Positions 62,342-64,000 of a DNA stretch of 64,000 nucleotides are shown one piece after another. The translations under genes and the position numbers were made by a program. Numbering within the stretch: position 1 is the stretch's first letter; each line of letters begins with the position of its first letter. Source of the stretch: Thiomicrorhabdus sp033238645 (GTDB lineage Bacteria > Pseudomonadota > Gammaproteobacteria > Thiomicrospirales > Thiomicrospiraceae); NCBI GenBank assembly GCA_033238645.1, contig BQXR01000001.1:248001-312000 (forward strand), in the 5' to 3' direction. The notes beneath the pieces were generated by a model. It was not told where the DNA came from, ran no database searches, and saw nothing but the letters and a program-made list of their open reading frames with translations.

Positions 62342-62962
62342 TTATAAATCCACACCAATTTGCGCTTTAATGCCAGCTTTATAGGCGTGTTTTTCATCTT
62401 TAATCTCAGAGACTGTATCAGCCATTTCACGTAACTCTGCCTGTGCTGAACGACCTGTGACAACCACGTGTTGCATAGCAGGGCGTGACTGAATGTCCTT
62501 TAACACCATCTGTTTATCAAGGTAGTCATAGCTTAAAAGATAGGTAAGCTCATCTAAGACAACTAGATCATAGCTTTCATCTGACAACATCTCTTGCGCT
62601 ACTTTCCAGCCCGCTTGTGAGGTAGTAATATCTTGTTCACGGTTTTGCGTGTCCCAAGTAAAACCATCGCCTAGGACATGCCAATCAACCCCTTCGTGTG
62701 AGCCAAAAAAGGCCTCTTCTCCTGTATCAGATCGGTTTTTAATAAACTGACAAACCCCCACCTTTAAACCATGACCTAGGGCACGTGCCACCATACCAAA
62801 AGCAGAGGTGGATTTGCCTTTGCCATTGCCTGTAATGACCAGTAGAAGACCTTTCTCATCGGTTGCCTTATCCATAGAGGCTTTGATCTGCGCCTGCTTA
62901 CGTTCCATACGAACCTTGTGATAGTGGTTTTTCTGGTTATCTTCAGTGGTGCTTTTGGTCAT
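62342..62962 (-). CDS. cobO: Cob(I)yrinic acid a,c-diamide adenosyltransferase (CobO/BtuR)
   Basis: The 206-residue protein has an N-terminal amphipathic helix (RMERKQAQIKASMDKA) and an unusual ATP-binding P-loop GNGKGKSTSAFGMVARALGHG. Later motifs are VGVCQFIK, VLDELTYLL and VTGRSAQAELREMAD. It transfers the 5'-deoxyadenosyl group from ATP to Co(I) corrinoids, serving both salvage and late synthesis. Confidence 0.96.
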   Translation of the reverse strand: MTKSTTEDNQKNHYHKVRMERKQAQIKASMDKATDEKGLLLVITGNGKGKSTSAFGMVARALGHGLKVGVCQFIKNRSDTGEEAFFGSHEGVDWHVLGDGFTWDTQNREQDITTSQAGWKVAQEMLSDESYDLVVLDELTYLLSYDYLDKQMVLKDIQSRPAMQHVVVTGRSAQAELREMADTVSEIKDEKHAYKAGIKAQIGVDL

Positions 62963-63027
62963 AGGGGTTACTCTTTATAAATAATTTGTACTTATTATTG
63001 TTTTAAATGCTGAAAACTGATCACTGA

Positions 63028-64000
63028 CTACTGATGACCTGAATGTAGTTTATTCCAGCGGTTATAAAAGGTCACTTGTTCTACCGGTAGTGGCTTACGC
63101 CAATTGTCTCTTTCGAGCATAGGGATTTTATAAAATTCTGCTACATGCCCTAGGCAGAGAATGGCGATGGGTTTACCACCATCCTCCTCGTTGTCTGTGG
63201 TTGGGATTTGTAATAATTCAGCCACCACTTTAGGATCAAATAGCGATACCCAACCCATACCAATGCCCTCTGCTCGTGCAGCTAAAGCCAAGTTTTGAAT
63301 GGCACAGCCAACCGACGCGATATCCATCTCTGGTAGAGTACGTCTACCAAATATCTCTTGCGCGCGTTTATCAGAGAGAGAAATAACAATGACTTCGGCA
63401 CACTCTAAAATACCTTCAACCTTGAGTTTCATAAACTCATCTTTACACTTGTTTAGAGCGGTTGCCGTGCGTAGGCGCTCTTTCTCAACCTCTTGATGCA
63501 GCTTGGTGCGTATTTCTTGATCACTGATGCGAATAAAACGCCATGGTTGCATTAGACCAACACTAGGAGCGTTATGTGCGGCAGCCAAAATACGATCTAA
63601 CAGAGCAGGTTTAATTGGCTTATCTAAAAAGTGTCGCATATCACGACGTTGTTCAATCACTTGATAGACCGACTCTATTTGATGGGGTAGAAAAGCGTGC
63701 TCTAGTGTTTTAGGTACGGCGACATCCTGTGCCGTTAAAATCTCGAACAATAGATCCATATTCAGGTTTTCTTCAAAGGTATTCGCCAAACGCTCTAACT
63801 GAGTCTCTCTGATCTGGTCAATATCTACCTGAGTATCAGGCTTAAATCCCGCCCAGCTCAGTAGCTTGTTAAGCGCTTTAGGTTGATCAAATAGACCATG
63901 TAGATAGCTGACGAGTATTTGATTGTCATCAGAGATGGCGCCCTCATTTATTCCGTTAGCCAATTTAATTGCTGCTGTTTCTGGCTGGCCAACCGTTTCA
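63028..64000 (-). CDS. cobQ-bluB: Cobyric acid synthase (C-terminal end) fused to BluB
   Basis: The frame is open to the window edge and has no start in the window (the TTG at 63963 is inside the protein). The first about 85 visible residues are the CobQ glutamine amidotransferase end: DDNQILVSYLHGLFDQP, with the catalytic His region, then QLERLANTFEENLNMDLLFEIL. A short linker leads to a complete BluB domain: EQRRDMRHFLDKPI, AAHNAPSVGLMQPWRFIRI, GIGMGWVSLFDP and LCLGHVAEF. CobQ amidates adenosylcobyrinic acid diamide. BluB is an oxygen-dependent flavin-destroying nitroreductase-fold enzyme that makes 5,6-dimethylbenzimidazole. The fusion joins corrin amidation with lower-ligand synthesis. 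Confidence 0.88.
   Translation of the reverse strand, partial: ETVGQPETAAIKLANGINEGAISDDNQILVSYLHGLFDQPKALNKLLSWAGFKPDTQVDIDQIRETQLERLANTFEENLNMDLLFEILTAQDVAVPKTLEHAFLPHQIESVYQVIEQRRDMRHFLDKPIKPALLDRILAAAHNAPSVGLMQPWRFIRISDQEIRTKLHQEVEKERLRTATALNKCKDEFMKLKVEGILECAEVIVISLSDKRAQEIFGRRTLPEMDIASVGCAIQNLALAARAEGIGMGWVSLFDPKVVAELLQIPTTDNEEDGGKPIAILCLGHVAEFYKIPMLERDNWRKPLPVEQVTFYNRWNKLHSGHQ

Noticed and set aside
1..64000. CRISPR arrays, tRNA or rRNA genes
   Set aside because: No spaced direct repeats and no tRNA-like cloverleaf or rRNA sequence was recognised in any gap.

Overview
The window is chromosomal DNA of an AT-rich gammaproteobacterium. The evidence is the backbone gene order: nadB, rseC and a degP remnant, then lepA-lepB-rnc-era-recO-pdxJ-acpS. 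A prfB-lysS pair with the classical RF2 frameshift, and greB, yaeQ, yebC, rhlE, bax, lpxK and kdsB, point the same way. I cannot name a genus. Most genes look intact. Several are decayed: a trxA-like gene with an in-frame TGA, a TesA-type esterase with three in-frame stops, a DegP remnant and an IS256-family fragment. No tRNA, rRNA or CRISPR array was seen.

Layout. 0-6.8 kb: end of a ROK sugar kinase, thioredoxin-like genes, an SDR, fumC, then a hybrid histidine kinase with a LuxR-type regulator. 6.9-15.2 kb: a DUF5610 protein, prfB-lysS, ygfZ, cheW, nadB, rseC and the DegP remnant. 15.5-23 kb: the lepA-to-acpS housekeeping run plus a DUF445 protein. 23.2-29.3 kb: a Czc-type heavy-metal efflux operon whose adaptor carries a His-Asp-Glu tandem repeat. 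29.4-34.2 kb: small or decayed genes, a calcium-binding-loop protein and greB. 34.4-41 kb: an SQR-like flavoprotein, cobU-cobT-cobC-cobS, a PLP enzyme and an ammonium transporter. 41-48.6 kb: a Lon-like protease, a cold-shock protein, small lipoproteins, yebC and yaeQ. 48.6-53.7 kb: comEC-lpxK-(Trm112-like)-kdsB. 54-58.7 kb: bax, rhlE, a DUF192 protein and two hemerythrins. 58.7-64 kb: a compact minus-strand B12 operon (btuF, cbiB, cobD, a COG2102/DUF71 PP-loop protein, cobO, and a cobyric acid synthase fused to BluB).

The two cobalamin clusters together cover corrinoid capture, adenosylation, amidation, aminopropanol-arm attachment, lower-ligand synthesis and activation, and final assembly. 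No corrin-ring genes lie in the window, so salvage or late assembly is the part that can be supported.

The most unusual signal is not a gene. The word AGCAG followed by a run of G (5 to 9 Gs in the run) occurs 18 times by eye, 15 on the + strand and 3 on the - strand. All 9 intergenic copies are on the + strand whatever the direction of the flanking genes. Several intergenic copies sit at the 3' end of a longer, roughly 30-base repeat. This looks like a genome-wide oriented motif (replication, recombination or uptake signal) or a dispersed small repeat, and it is the main candidate for something undescribed.
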